From Sipunculus nudus (lineage: Eukaryota; Annelida; Sipuncula; Golfingiida; Sipunculidae), in contig CM049309.1 of the NCBI GenBank assembly GCA_026874595.1, positions 55,092,079-55,156,078 on the forward strand: a stretch of 64,000 nt of DNA, read 5' to 3'. Below are positions 1 to 11,359 of the stretch, piece by piece; position 1 is the stretch's first letter, and every line of letters starts with the position of its first letter. The notes under the pieces were generated by a model that was not told where the DNA came from, did no database searches, and saw nothing but the letters and a program-made list of their open reading frames with translations. A program made the position numbers and the translations under genes.

Positions 1-57
1 TATAATGAAATATGAAATAGAGACTCTGGAGTGATGACTTCCTTGCGTGTATTTCAG

Positions 58-202
58 CATTCCTTTCCACTGTGCAGAGGATTCAAACATCAAACGATGT
101 CCAGTGTGCCATGTCCCTATAGAGAGGAATGACGGCTGTGCCCAAATGATGTGTAAAAGATGTAAACATGTCTTTTGTTGGTACTGCTTAGCGTCATTAG
201 AT
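58..202 (+). CDS. RNF144A: RNF144 exon with Rcat (RING2) zinc-binding/catalytic domain
   Basis: The acceptor tgtatttcag precedes position 58 and the donor GAT|GTAAGT follows 202. The first base completes a codon from an upstream exon outside the window. Eight Cys/His-type ligands in the order CPVC, GC, C-x2-C and FCWYC are visible. The exon ends on an Asp codon (phase 0). Confidence 0.92.
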
Positions 203-1435
203 GTAAGTGCCTCCACTTTACAAAACCTTTAATAATGTTGACTTTTCAGCATGTGCAATGTAAGAGTTATTGACATTAGATATGTTTTAATATTACTGCA
301 AATTAAATGACCTGAATGAATAAAATCTCCACCTACAATGTCAGTCTTAAATAGCAATGTGAAGAGCTCCATCGTTCTGCTTGTTTTAGTTGCTCTGGTT
401 TATTTGACAGAGTGATTTGTTTGTTTCAGGATGATTTTCTCTTACGGCATTATGACAGGGGACCATGCAAAAACAAACTGGGGCATTCAAGAGCATCTGT
501 CATATGGCACAGGACACAGGTGAGGCCAGCATGTGGACACATTGGTTCAAGTTTTACATCTGTATACTTAGACTAATTAGCAGTTTCTTCATCTTTGCTT
601 ACATGCAATCCAGACTGTATGGTCTCTCTTAATTGTGTCCAGTTTCTGGATGTGAATAGATTTTGGCAGACATGTGAGCTTATGGGCCATGGTGTGGCAT
701 TGTCCGTAAGCATATACTAACATAACAATCTCAGAAACTACAAGAGCTAGCATCACAAAGTTTTGTGCAAATGTTGATCACATGACTTACATTTGAAATT
801 GAGGTTTTTGAGGTGCCACCTACACCAACCAGTTTTTTTTTATGAGCAAATACCTCATATTTTAACCTCTTTCAGCTTAAAATGTTTTATGGTAAAACTG
901 TCAAGCTGAATGGTTGAATTTTCACAAGAATAATCCTAGGGTGGGGCTCTTTCCATTGTATAAAAATAGATTGGGTTCATTGATTTTTGGTGGGGTCATA
1001 GAAAGCTTAAGTTGGTCTTGTGGCCATTAGTAAGCCTATTACTTGATATGACAATTTTTGCGGCTCTCTCCGGACATGTCAACATGGCTAAGGCATGAAA
1101 GAGCAAATATATTCAATTTCAACTTGTTTTGATGATTATAAATCATTACCTCCTTGTGGTTACAGCTGTATGGTAGTAGGTAGTAGCTACACAGTTCTCT
1201 GTGGATATATTTTAATTTTTGCAAAGGTGTATCTTTTGCTTCATTATTTAAGACCTTTTCCAGTTTAAATGTTTGATTCTTCCATTTGCAGGTGGTAGGG
1301 ATTTTTGCTGGCTTTGGAGTACTCCTCCTGGTTGCATCACCATTTCTACTTCTGGCTGCACCGTGTATTTTGTGTTGCAAGTGTAAAGTGTGCAAGTGTT
1401 GCGAGGAGGATGACACAGACACAGTGCCCTCCTGA
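58..1435 (+). CDS. RNF144A: RNF144-type RBR E3 ubiquitin-protein ligase, C-terminal three coding exons (gene starts outside window)
   Basis: Exons are 58-202, 430-519 and 1292-1435, all with AG/GT borders, ending in TGA at 1433-1435. They encode about 125 residues; family members are near 290, so the N-terminal RING1 and IBR lie upstream of the window. The first exon carries the second RING (Rcat) with pattern CPVC-x(n)-GCAQMMC-x2-C-x4-FCWYC. By family knowledge the Cys in the DGC triplet is the catalytic residue that accepts ubiquitin from E2 before transfer to substrate. The second exon holds the conserved block [20 protein letters not shown]. The third holds a hydrophobic tail-anchor helix ([20 protein letters not shown]) and a Cys-rich cytosolic end. 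The enzyme would sit on internal or plasma membranes. The DDF, WHRTQ and VVGIFAGFG blocks look closer to RNF144A than RNF144B, but an invertebrate gene may be co-orthologous to both. Nothing looks broken. Confidence 0.93.
430..519 (+). CDS. RNF144A: RNF144 exon, linker before the membrane anchor
   Basis: Exactly 30 codons between cag|GATGAT and CAG|GTGAGG, phase 0 at both ends. It encodes DDFLLRHYD followed by the highly conserved [20 protein letters not shown] block, nearly identical to vertebrate RNF144A. Confidence 0.92.
1292..1435 (+). CDS. RNF144A: RNF144 last coding exon: transmembrane anchor and Cys-rich tail
   Basis: Starts after tttgcag at 1291 and ends in TGA at 1433-1435. It encodes a transmembrane helix of about 25 residues, then [20 protein letters not shown]. 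The acidic end with a terminal Ser resembles the family's short tail. Confidence 0.92.
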   Translation: MVGIFAGFGVLLLVASPFLLLAAPCILCCKCKVCKCCEEDDTDTVPS

Positions 1436-3218
1436 TTACGAGGCTGCCTGTTAAAACTGTGCTGTGTGATCTCAACCCTACCCTGTGACAGCTCAACTAC
1501 TGCTTTCCCACCCAGTCACACAACTTGTTTGAATTTGTGCCAAACAGATGAAACTTTTGTCATAATTTTATTCCTTTTATGTTAGCTTAAGTACAAACAG
1601 ATGGAACTTGTATATATATATATATATTTATTTATTAATAGTGGAAAAGGATTTCACAGTCCATTAACTGAAAATCTAGATGAATGACAATTGGTTAAGA
1701 TTATGGGTAAATACATGGTTTTCTTGTAAGCAGAAGAGTGGCCTGCTGATAGTTTTTCAGACTGGGTTATATTATGAATGTGCCAAGTTTATTGAATTTT
1801 CTTGAAAAAATGTTGCAACCTGTTGACATTTGACACCATGGATATATTATTACAGAATTTCTCATTTAAATGTACTGCAGATCTAGCTCTGAAGTACCTT
1901 GCATTGAGAACATTTGAGAAAATGTATGGTGTGACAAGGTCATTCCTTTAAATTCAGTCACCCCTTGAAATTCAAATATTCACCTTGGCTGATGGCCTAA
2001 ACAAAATACTGATGTCTTTTGGCAGAAGGTGTTACATTTGGGCCGCTTTCACTCAGATTTCCGGGGCCTTATATTCTCACCCCAGTCTGCCCCTGAATTC
2101 ACCACAGCACATTGACAGAGAGAAATGTTCAACATAACAGGGCTCACTGAGTTTCATTTGTGGTTTTTGCTTTCTTCTGAGCAAGTCGAACAACAGGCCC
2201 AGAGAAATGTTTTACGACCTGGAAACAATGACAGTTCTCATACTGGATGTCCAGTACATGTTACCATGACAACACTCAGACTTGGTGACCAGTTGGAGTC
2301 ACCATCACAGCACGTTGCCATGACAGTGCTCAAACTCTTATATCTAGTAGATGTTACCACAATTGGTACAACGATAGTGCTCTGGGAGTCACCATGACAG
2401 CATTTACACTCTTTTAGCATGTTGCCATGACAGTGCTCAAACTCTGTGTCTAATAGATGTTACCATGACAGCAATTGACATGGATCTCCAGCAGGTGTTA
2501 CCATGACAGTACCCTTGCTGGATCCCCAGGAAGGTACAAACTGGTTTTTGTTTTAATTCACTTTACAAAAGGCATTAGCTTGTAAAGGTTTTTAGAAAAA
2601 TGACTGAGACAATTTATTTTTATTTAAATAATGCTCTTGTGTGACACTGGTGCCATTTAGTGTTTTATATTGTTGAATTTAGTGATTTAAATTATTGTTA
2701 AAACTAAAAAATTGCATGTAGAAAGTTATATTGTTACCATGTTGTTTTGTTATTACTGCACCAGATACAGAAAACTAATCCTGTGACTTTTTTTTGTATA
2801 AAAAATAATTTGTTAAATTATGAATAAACATGAACAAGTATGCATGTTAAAATTTAAATGTGATATCTTGTATGGATATGAAAATGATTTAGCTGTTCAG
2901 ATGACTATTTTTTTTCAAGTTCAAAGCTTATAAAATGTAAGCAGATTCTGAAGTAATCTGACCCTGATGCTAACAGATATTTTTTTTATATGGATATTAT
3001 TCTTACATTTCTCTGATGCAATGCTGGTCATGTTTGACTTGATTTATTCTTGTTACACATTAAACATAAGTTGTTCATCTTAAGGCTTAGACTTAGCTTG
3101 GTCCACTGCATTTTATTCATTTGAAGGTTTTGCATATGGGTCAACAGTAAGTACAGCCCTTCCTAGGGTGTGTTTTATCAACTTTTTTATTTTGACTTTG
3201 TACATTCCAGTAAATAAA
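1436..3218 (+). other. RNF144A: RNF144 3' untranslated region (probable)
   Basis: About 1.8 kb of AT-rich non-coding sequence follows the stop. Candidate poly(A) signals AATAAA lie at 2823-2828 and 3213-3218. At about 2,255-2,515 there is a degenerate repeat built on GTTACCATGACAGTGCTC-like units. The UTR end is inferred from the signals only; a mobile repeat begins at 3,311. Confidence 0.5.
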
Positions 3219-3310
3219 TCTATATGGAAAATTTAATTTTTTTAGCATTATCATTACAGTTTATCATGACAATTTATATTTTGTGTCAAGAAAGACATAT
3301 AATGTGAAAT

Positions 3311-3358
3311 AATTGTATCCGCCAAAACAGAGTTTTGCGGATACTATGTTTTCAGCTG

Positions 3359-3399
<41 letters not shown>

Positions 3400-5040
3400 G
3401 TAGGTGTCCGGAGAACTCCTCTGTAACCGCTGGGCGGAATTTTCCGAAACCCGGGATTATGTTCGGGTCACATGTGAACTGCTGCGCCCCGATTTTGTTT
3501 TGACCTCTGACCTTTCCTCTGGGCTCTGCGTCCGTTTGTGCGTCTGTTTCCACACATAAACCCACATATCTCGGGAACCGTTTGACCGATCAGGAAAATT
3601 TTTTTGCACAAATGTAGCCCTCGGAGAGCTTTATAACATACACCAAAAATGGTGGCGCCACCTGCAACCATGTTTGCACAGTGTCCATCTGTTCGTCTGC
3701 CTTGGGTTAAAATCACTCATATCTCTGCAGTGACTTGACTAATTCACCTGAAATTCGGCATGCGCAAACATCCTGGATAGCTTTTCTGATTTTATGACAG
3801 GTGGCGCCACCTACATTCACGTTTACGCTGCAGACATCCAAGCTCATATCTCGGGAACCGTTTGACCGATCAGGAAAATTCTTTTGCACAAATGTAGCCC
3901 TTGGAGAGCTTTATAACATACACCAAAAATGGTGGCGCCACCTGCAACCATGTTTGCACAGTGTCCATCTGTTCGTCTGCCTTGGGTTAAAATCACTCAT
4001 ATCTCTGCAGTGATTTGACTAATTCACCTGAAATTTGGCATGCGTATACATCCTGGATAGCTTTTCTGATTTTATGACAGGTGGCGCCACCTACATTCAC
4101 GTTTACGCTGAAGACATCCAAGCTCATATCTCGGGAACCGTTTGACCGATCAGGAAAATTCTTTTGCACAAATGTAGCCCTTGGAGAGCTTTATAACATA
4201 CACCAAAAATGGTGCTGCTACCTGCAACCATGTTTGCACAGTGTCCATCTGTTTGTCTGCCTTGGGTTAAAATCACTCATATCTCTGCAGTGACTTGACT
4301 AATTCACCTGAAATTTGGCATGCGTATACATCCTGGATAGCTTTTCTGATTTTATGACAGGTGGCGCCACCTACATTCACGTTTACTCTGCAGACATCCA
4401 AGCTCATATCTCAGGAACCGTTTGACCGATCAGGAAAATTTTTTTACACAAATGTAGCCCTTGGAGAGCTTTATAACATACACAAAAAATGGTGGCGCCA
4501 CCTGCAACCATGTTTGCACAGTGTCCAGCTGTTCGTCTGCCTTGGGTTAAAATCACTCATATCTCTGCAGTGGTTTGACTAATTCACCTGAAATTCTGCA
4601 TGCTTATACATCCTGGATAGCTTTTCCGATTTTATGACAGGTGGCGCCACCTACAATCAAGTTTACGCTGCAGACATCCAAGCTCATATCTAGGGAACCG
4701 TTTGACCGATTGGGCCAAAATTTTGCATGTGTATAGTTCTCACAAAGCTCTTTATCATACGCTAAACTGGTGGCGCCACCTGCAACCCTTTTTTGCACAG
4801 CGTCCATCTGTTTGTCTGCCAAGGGCAAAAATCACTCATATACAATATAGTGGTTTGACTTATCTGCCTTAAATTTTGCATATGTATACAACTTGGACGG
4901 CTTTCTGGATTTTTTGGTAGGTAGTACAACCTACATACACAATTTGGCTGCAGACATCCATGCTGATATGCAACACTTCACCCGTTCCACTCTGATTTAG
5001 GCGGATACAAGTAGTCGCTTGTCGACTACCCGTATTCTAG
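3311..5040 (-). repeat. Family B element, copy 1 (tandem units with GGTGGCGCCACC palindromes)
   Basis: One end begins aattgtatccgccaaaac; the other ends gtcgactacccgtattctag, the reverse complement of the end seen at 36,754. The interior is a tandem array with a period of about 280 bp (for example 3,801, 4,081, 4,361). Each unit carries two GGTGGCGCCACC perfect palindromes and the phrases CTCATATCTCGGGAACCG and CACTCATATCTCTGCAGTG. No transposase frame is present. The short ORFs repeated every 280 bp are repeat artefacts. Copies 2-4 lie at 36,754, 44,391 and 49,212. Confidence 0.8.
3359..3400. repeat. (CCG)n trinucleotide tract of about 13 units
   Basis: An uninterrupted run of GCC/CCG follows cagctgg and ends at cgcgtagg. 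It lies inside the family B element, about 150 bp beyond the distal RNF144 poly(A) signal. It is strongly GC-rich in an AT-rich setting. Confidence 0.9.
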
Positions 5041-7310
5041 TTAACATTACAGGCATTGCTTGTTTTGTTACCATGACCGTTCTTGGTTCTTAAGTCAGGA
5101 TACTTGAACATCCAAGCAAGTTGTGATTGCTGCCTGGATCATAAAACTACAGGATATATTAAAAGCCTTTTGATATAAAACAACACAGGATACAACAAGG
5201 CCAGTTAGACAAAATTAAACAAAAAAGTATACAGCCAGATTCATGTAATAAAACAACGCAGGATATGGTCACAGCAGTTTAATATATTCTGTGTTCATGA
5301 AACACAAATAGGGAAATTGTTTAAACAGAACCAAACAGATTGCAATCCCAGGTAAAGTGTTTCTTACAAACCAATTCCTTTCAAGTTATGTATTTTAAAC
5401 GTCTGGAGGGTCTCTTTGGTTGTAAATGCTCTGCTTGCATGGCAACCATTCATTCCCCAAAATAAAGAATGTATTGCACTGATACTTCACTAAAGCAGTT
5501 ACAGTGTCATGTTTTATGCAAATGACTTTGGTTTGTTTCAAAGAGTTATATGGCAGAGAGACAAGTTTTCAGAATAAGCCAAACACAAACTTATCTCAGT
5601 CTTATTATATTCACAGTGTGCAGTTTTTGCTGATGCTCCAATATAAGAAAGAAAGAAACAACGTTAGGCAGTAATGTACAGAAACTGGCAGCTGTTAATT
5701 ATAAAAGCATCAGACTGTACGTGAATGTTATCATTACAGAATGATAATATGAAAGCGTGATATTGTTATTACACTTGCACTGTATGTTGTATGGAGGAAA
5801 TGTATTTGTAATAAAAAAAATCAAAAGACTTTCTTGTTATCATGCTTTCATTCAGTTTTTAGCTCAGCTGAATTTGAGTCGTCGGAAATATAACGAATGT
5901 CCTTTGTCCTTTTAGCCTTCTGTCTATGCGGCTGAACGTCTGTTAACGAGGCATGTTTTGAAACCATTGGACTGGGGGACTGCATGTTGAATTTCAGATT
6001 CCTAAGTTCTCCTAACAAATCCAAAACTGGGTCACTGTGGCATCGTTGCTTTGAGAAATTAACGAAAAATACGTTTTGATACACTTAAAGTCTGCCTAAT
6101 ATTAAAACCACTATTATTGTTCATATAAAGCATAACTATTCCTTTATTTGTTTCATATGTACTTAGCAGAAATTAGGTCTATACTGCATAATTTATTGGA
6201 ATTGTGGGCCTGAACAATGTATATTGCCGAAAAACTTCTCAGGAAAGATATTTACCCTCTAAACATGTGAACTGTTGAAGCTAGAGCATTTTTCACGCAT
6301 GCATATTTATTTAATGAAGATTCAACTGTATACCAGAAATTAGATAAGAATTTTGCAAATTTTTATTTAATAGTTATTAGCATTTTGTATTTGACGTAAT
6401 AGCACCCTGGGCACTCCCAAAATAGAATTTAAATGAATATGACATATTTTTTGTACCCCAAAAAGAGCCCCCCCCCCCCCCCAATTTACGAAGTCCCAGT
6501 TCTGTCGCGTCTCACGGTCCGCTGTATAGCTACAGGCCTGAAATAAAAGCAATTCTGATTTGTTCTTCTGAATGGAGGTTGAATGTTCGGGCTAGATCCC
6601 CTGATATTGACACTTTCGTTTGACCTCGCAGCACATTCGTGGTGATTCAGGGAGCCTGAATTTTGATCGTATAACAATATGAATTAAATAATAACTAATC
6701 CAAATGTTATATTTAGTGTATTCATCATCTTAATACCAATATAACATAAACAAGGTGACTGAATAGTAAATACACCTACTGCTAATATAAACAGGCCGAC
6801 ACATTTTCATAGAAGCTCGGTTGCCATCTTCCACTAATCATAGGATAGAAAAATCCCAGAAACAGATGCCAAACTAGCCGTCCTCCCCATTTAATTTTAA
6901 TTATTATTTAAATATCACTGACAGGTTCTGACACATATATTCAGTGTTTACTTACCTTGAGGTTAAGTCCCGAGTGCCCATTTCCAGAAAAATTTAGCAA
7001 ATCTTTATGATTCGTACCACCAATACCATACAATGGGATCGGTAATTAATCTTTATTGGTGATTTTACTGTTCACTTTCATCACGTGATAACACAAAAGA
7101 ACATGAGTTGCGCCAGTTTATGAAAGAATATTCGTTGAGATCAGTAATGCATGAATTTTATGATGAAAGGGTTGGGTATTCTTTTGATCCCTATGATTCT
7201 GGAACAAACCAATCATTGATAGACCACATGATGATCCAAAGTGATGATTTTCATCTTATTAAGCGAGGTGTTATCTTGAGTGACTAAGAGGATCATGTAT
7301 CCGATCACTT
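5041..7310. other. Intergenic sequence, mostly unassigned
   Basis: AT-rich sequence with no recognised gene except a possible terminal exon at 5,848-6,084 on the minus strand. There is a poly(C) run near 6,469-6,482. No repeat family shared with the rest of the window was recognised. Confidence 0.4.
5848..6084 (-). CDS. Possible 3'-terminal exon of an unrecognised gene
   Basis: An open minus-strand frame encodes a hydrophilic, non-repetitive peptide including DPVLDLLGELRNLKFNMQ, a basic stretch RQKAKRTKD and the end SDDSNSAELKTE before a stop at 5,848. The composition looks protein-like rather than like the surrounding AT-rich noise. Possible acceptors are tttctcaaag and atgccacag (about 6,040-6,060 on the reverse strand). 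No upstream exon was recognised and I cannot name a family. It could be a chance ORF. Confidence 0.25.
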   Translation of the reverse strand: MYQNVFFVNFSKQRCHSDPVLDLLGELRNLKFNMQSPSPMVSKHASLTDVQPHRQKAKRTKDIRYISDDSNSAELKTE

Positions 7311-7658
7311 TCCTCTGTGATGCACCGCAGAATCAAGGAGCTGCAAATTGCAATGGTCAGTGGATTACGACCTATGACCTATGTGACCAACATTGGCATA
7401 AAATTTGGTGATGATAGCTCCAGCCGTTTCTGAAATTGAAATTTTAATATGCTTTTTTGGACAGATGACAAAGTTTAACCTCCTGTAACTTGGCCAAAAA
7501 TCTCTGAACTGGAACCATTCGAACAAATTTGGGAAAGATTGTTCCAGGGATCATTTCTGTGAAATATTTGACAATTTGGCTGGACAGTTTCGGAGAATGA
7601 GATTTTTAAAGCTTTTTAAGCTTTTCCCTATAAAATCTAAGAAAATGCAGTTAGAAAA

Positions 7659-10292
7659 ACAAGGGACCTATGGGTCACGACGCTCAGCTGTTATATATGA
7701 TAAAAAATATTATTTAGAAATGAGGCACATGCTGGTTTTGTGTGGTAATAAATATAAGCTGTATTATGAGTTGTTGTTGTTTAGCTTATGTATGATTTTG
7801 ATAGTACCTTTGGAGACAGGGAAGAGGACTGATTTCATTTATTTTATTAACAAATGGAGTACTATTGTAACACAGATTTTGACTTGGTCATATAACTTAT
7901 AAGCAGAACATATAATATAAGAGTTTAACTATTTATTAAAAAAAAATTACAAATATTGTCCCAAATATAATTTTTGTTTAAAATAATAAGAGAATCTTAT
8001 GATTTTTTAAAAATGAATTTATAACTAGAATGATTATTAAAATAATATTAAAGAATATATTCATGAATGCATTCATGAATACATTTTTAAAGTATTTGCA
8101 CTGGTATTCATATACTTTCATTTTTACCTGAATTCCCATTCTTTATGCAAGAAATTTTATAATGGAGCACAAATTCATATTCGTATTTAAATACAATTGC
8201 AAAGTATTCGCACCATGTCTGGTATTTATATAGTTTTCACCAAACAATGATGTTGAGAATCCAGAATATACAAAATTCACACATTTAAATAATGATCATA
8301 AGTACCTGGTTTTATGGCTTTTATTTATATTAAAAAAAAAATAAATGTAATATATTCATTTTGGACTTATTTCACATCAATGTACACACTAGACACAGTA
8401 GGAATCTAGATTAATATTATCAACTGCATCTTTGCATCTTTTTTCCTTCATATGATCCCTAATGATTAGTAATGAAAAATATGATATACTTTTTTATCAT
8501 TAAAATTGAACTGAAAAATACTGCATGGTGTTATTTGGAATATGTGACATTCTATCCATCGATACAAGATTCTTATATCATCAGTAACTGCAAGTTAATT
8601 TCCTGTTATTATAAACTAACAAATTCCTTTTCTACTTTTCTTTAATTTGTTAATAAAAATCAATAAAAATTTATTAATTTATTGTTTATTGTTATGTTGT
8701 TGGTTAAAACTACTAGATGAGTTTGGTTGGACACCTGGATCAACTGTGGCTGGCCATAAGCTGCCTGGCTGCCCCAGTGAATGCCTCGCTTCAAGCATGC
8801 ATAATTTGCTGAAAGTTCAACAAGGTCAACATACAGGTGACTCAAGAGGGGCTGGAGAGAACCAAGGTCTTACATGGTCTCATAAACTCATTAATTAAAG
8901 CTTCAGTTTTTGGCCAATTTCTTTCAGCTTTCTAAACTAAAAAGCTGAAATCCTTATGTGTGCATGATATGAAAATTATATCAACAGTGCTCACAAGAAA
9001 CAAACGTGCCATGGTCAAAGTTGGGCAAAATTTAAGGTACTAATTTTATATTTATACTAATAACTTATAAAATTTGAAAAATTCAGAACTAATTTTGGGT
9101 ATTCAATTGAATCTTGATTAAATAATGTTACATCCCTGACAAAAAATCTCTAGCTTCAGCAATCCCCTTGTTAAGGGAGTAAATATATTTCTTGATTTTT
9201 TTTCTAAGTGCATTATGTTTGGGCCCATAACTTAAAACAATTATGCAATACTGACATCATTTCTGGCATGTGCATAGAGAATGTATAGAAAAATATATAT
9301 ATTATATATGATTAAAGTCAGATCAGTGGTTTTGATATTAGGCAGTCTTGATGGAAAAATTAAGTTTTTTATTAATATCTCGAAGGTATTAAGTCCTAGT
9401 GACCAAATTCTTGGCATGGTAGGGGATTTTGGAGACATCTAATTGTATGCTAAATTTTAGGAACTGAGAGCTGAAGCTGGGGAGCTGAGCTCTTGCAAAC
9501 TGCATAACACTAGCTTGATGTAAACAATATGATACATGGTGCTTGAAAACTTGAATAAAATCTACAGTTTTTGATCAACTGGTTTCAAATTTTTGGTGTT
9601 AACAGACAAAATGCTAACATAAACATGCTGTGAAAATTAAATCCACAGTACTTACAGGAAAAAAACGTGCCATGGTCAAAGTTGGGCGAAATTTAAGGTA
9701 CCAATATTTTATTTGTGTTAATATTTTAAAAAATTTAAAAGATTTTGATCTAATTTTGGGTATACAATTTAATTTTGATTAATTAAAGTTATATTACTGG
9801 AAAAAAAAAGTCCATAGCTTTAACAGGTTTTGTGTTAAGTGATCAAATATCTTTCCTGATTTTTTACAAAATGCATTATGTTTGGGCCCATAACTTTTTT
9901 AAATTATATAAGACATTATTTTTTGGCATGTACATAAGAACTATATAGAGGAATATTTATGGTAAATATGAGGAAAAACAGATGAGTGGTTTTGATATTA
10001 GGCAGTCCTGAAGTGTGAAAATAGGTTTTTAATAAAAAATTGAGGTTTTTCCTTAATTTCTCAAAGGAACGAAGTCGCAAAGACCCAGTTTTCGGCTTGG
10101 TAGGAGATCTTGGGGACATCTAACATTATGCCGAATTTTGGATCCCTAGGTCTTACAGTTTTACAACGTGCCACATCTAAGGACGGACGGACGGACGGAC
10201 GGACAGACGGACGGACGGACGGACAGACGGACGGACGACAGACAATGGACCACGACTATAGCTCAGATGACTTATAGTCAGCTGAGCTAAAA
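7659..10292 (+). mobile_element. Family A non-autonomous element, copy 1 (2.63 kb)
   Basis: Begins acaagggacctatgggtcac, where GACC-TATG-GGTC can fold as a small hairpin, then GCTCAGCTG. It ends CAGCTGAGCTAAAAA, so GCTCAGCTG/CAGCTGAGC is a 9-bp subterminal inverted repeat. A (GGAC)n tract lies 60-100 bp before the end. There is no transposase or replicase frame. The copy sits inside family C sequence. The plan resembles non-autonomous Helentron-type (HINE-like) elements, which is an inference from structure. Confidence 0.75.
10181..10236. repeat. (GGAC)n tetranucleotide microsatellite in family A copy 1
   Basis: Repeats of ggacggacggac with a few gacagac interruptions, placed just before the conserved 3' end. 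The equivalent tract is present, with varying length, at about 32,740 and 35,090; at 61,090 it is almost lost. Confidence 0.85.
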
Positions 10293-10559
10293 ATAAACAA
10301 AATCCGATAGTTTTTTGGAAGAATGATTATTTGCAAAAATTTTGGCGATGCTAGCTCCTGCTGTTTTTGAGATAGCTATGGTTAACATACAGATGCCGCA
10401 CCATCGCATAAGCTCACAGGTTCGCTATAAAAGCAGGGGTTATAACAAATCCTTATTTGCATTCCTAAGTACGCTCTTTACACAGCGCTTTACCTATAGG
10501 GCTACTTCCTTTATCGTAAGGCACTGTTTGTTATGACCTTGTTTCCTGAATTGCAACAC

Positions 10560-11060
10560 CAGAGGGGAGCACTGTATTTTTGTCCAATCAGATGAGACCT
10601 TGTGCTGGAAGACAAAAGCCAAGCGAGGAATACACGGAGCCAATCATATTCATTTCTTTTTGAGTGACAGCTCATCCCCCAGCATAAACGTCTGAACAGG
10701 CCACAGGCTCAGAGAGAATTGCCCCCAACGTGGTTTGCTTAGGGCCTTGGGCACATAGGATGCTCGGCCAGTGAGCAGTTATTCAAACGAAACGTAACAA
10801 CAAAGGCTGCGTGCACACCTCGCTGGCTGGTTTCAGTTCTGCAGACAACAGATACATGGCTACGCTAACACAGTCATAATTTCATAATCGAATCAGTCGA
10901 TGATGCGAGAATGCTGAGGGAGCAATTTAAATTCGACCAGAAACTCATCAAGCGGCGCTTGAAGCACGGCAATGGGCGGAGCCAGGATGCCTGTCGAGTG
11001 TTTGTTTATTGGCATCTGATTGGCTGCTTGTCACATTGTACGCATGTTTATTTCAGTGGA
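10560..11060. promoter_or_regulatory. CCAAT- and GC-box-rich patch, possible promoter or CpG-rich regulatory region
   Basis: CCAAT occurs at 10,584-10,588 and 10,640-10,644. ATTGG, the reverse form, occurs at 11,008-11,012 and 11,019-11,023. A GC box GGGCGG lies at 10,974-10,979. The patch is visibly richer in GC and CpG than its surroundings and is not repeated elsewhere in the window. No gene is clearly attached. It could drive a transcript on either strand, or be chance. Confidence 0.25.
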
Positions 11061-11359
11061 CAACAAACTGCCATCTGGTGTCTAAATATATCATAAACGG
11101 TCAAAGCTGGCAGCGTGAAAATCAGTTGCTTCTTTAGAAACGCAAGATTTCCGCTGCCTCAGGAGCGTAATTCCTAAGCAGAAAGTGTCAAATGGGTGTA
11201 GCATTAGAATTTACATATTCAAGTGCAACAATATTACCAAATCTGTAATCTTTTTTGTGCCCCAAGATTTCATGTTTTTCTGTCATAGGCAAATTTAGCT
11301 AAGCGCCATAGATCCCTTGTGATTATTGTAAAGCCTCATTATAACAGCAAAACACAAGT

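Larger units (their letters stand above)
7311..10442. repeat. Family C element, partial copy interrupted by a family A element
   Basis: 7,365-7,658 (ACCTATGTGACCAACATTGG, then TTTGGTGATGATAGCTC) matches 57,435-57,720. After the family A insertion the element resumes at about 10,293 and ends GCATAAGCTCACAGGTTCGCT near 10,442, the same end as at 61,345. The left boundary is not clear. It is non-coding. Confidence 0.6.

Noticed and set aside
3801-4582. Three near-identical 70-residue ORFs every 280 bp
   Set aside because: They are the unit of the family B tandem array, and recur in both orientations elsewhere without selection on reading frame.
7659-10292. Reading the 2.6-kb family A as a LINE, LTR or virus-derived element
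   Set aside because: No reverse transcriptase, integrase, capsid or envelope-like frame and no long terminal direct repeats; the ends form a short inverted pair instead.
10911-11096. 61-codon plus-strand ORF in the CCAAT-rich patch
   Set aside because: No recognised motif and no supported splice partner. Kept only as part of a possible regulatory patch.
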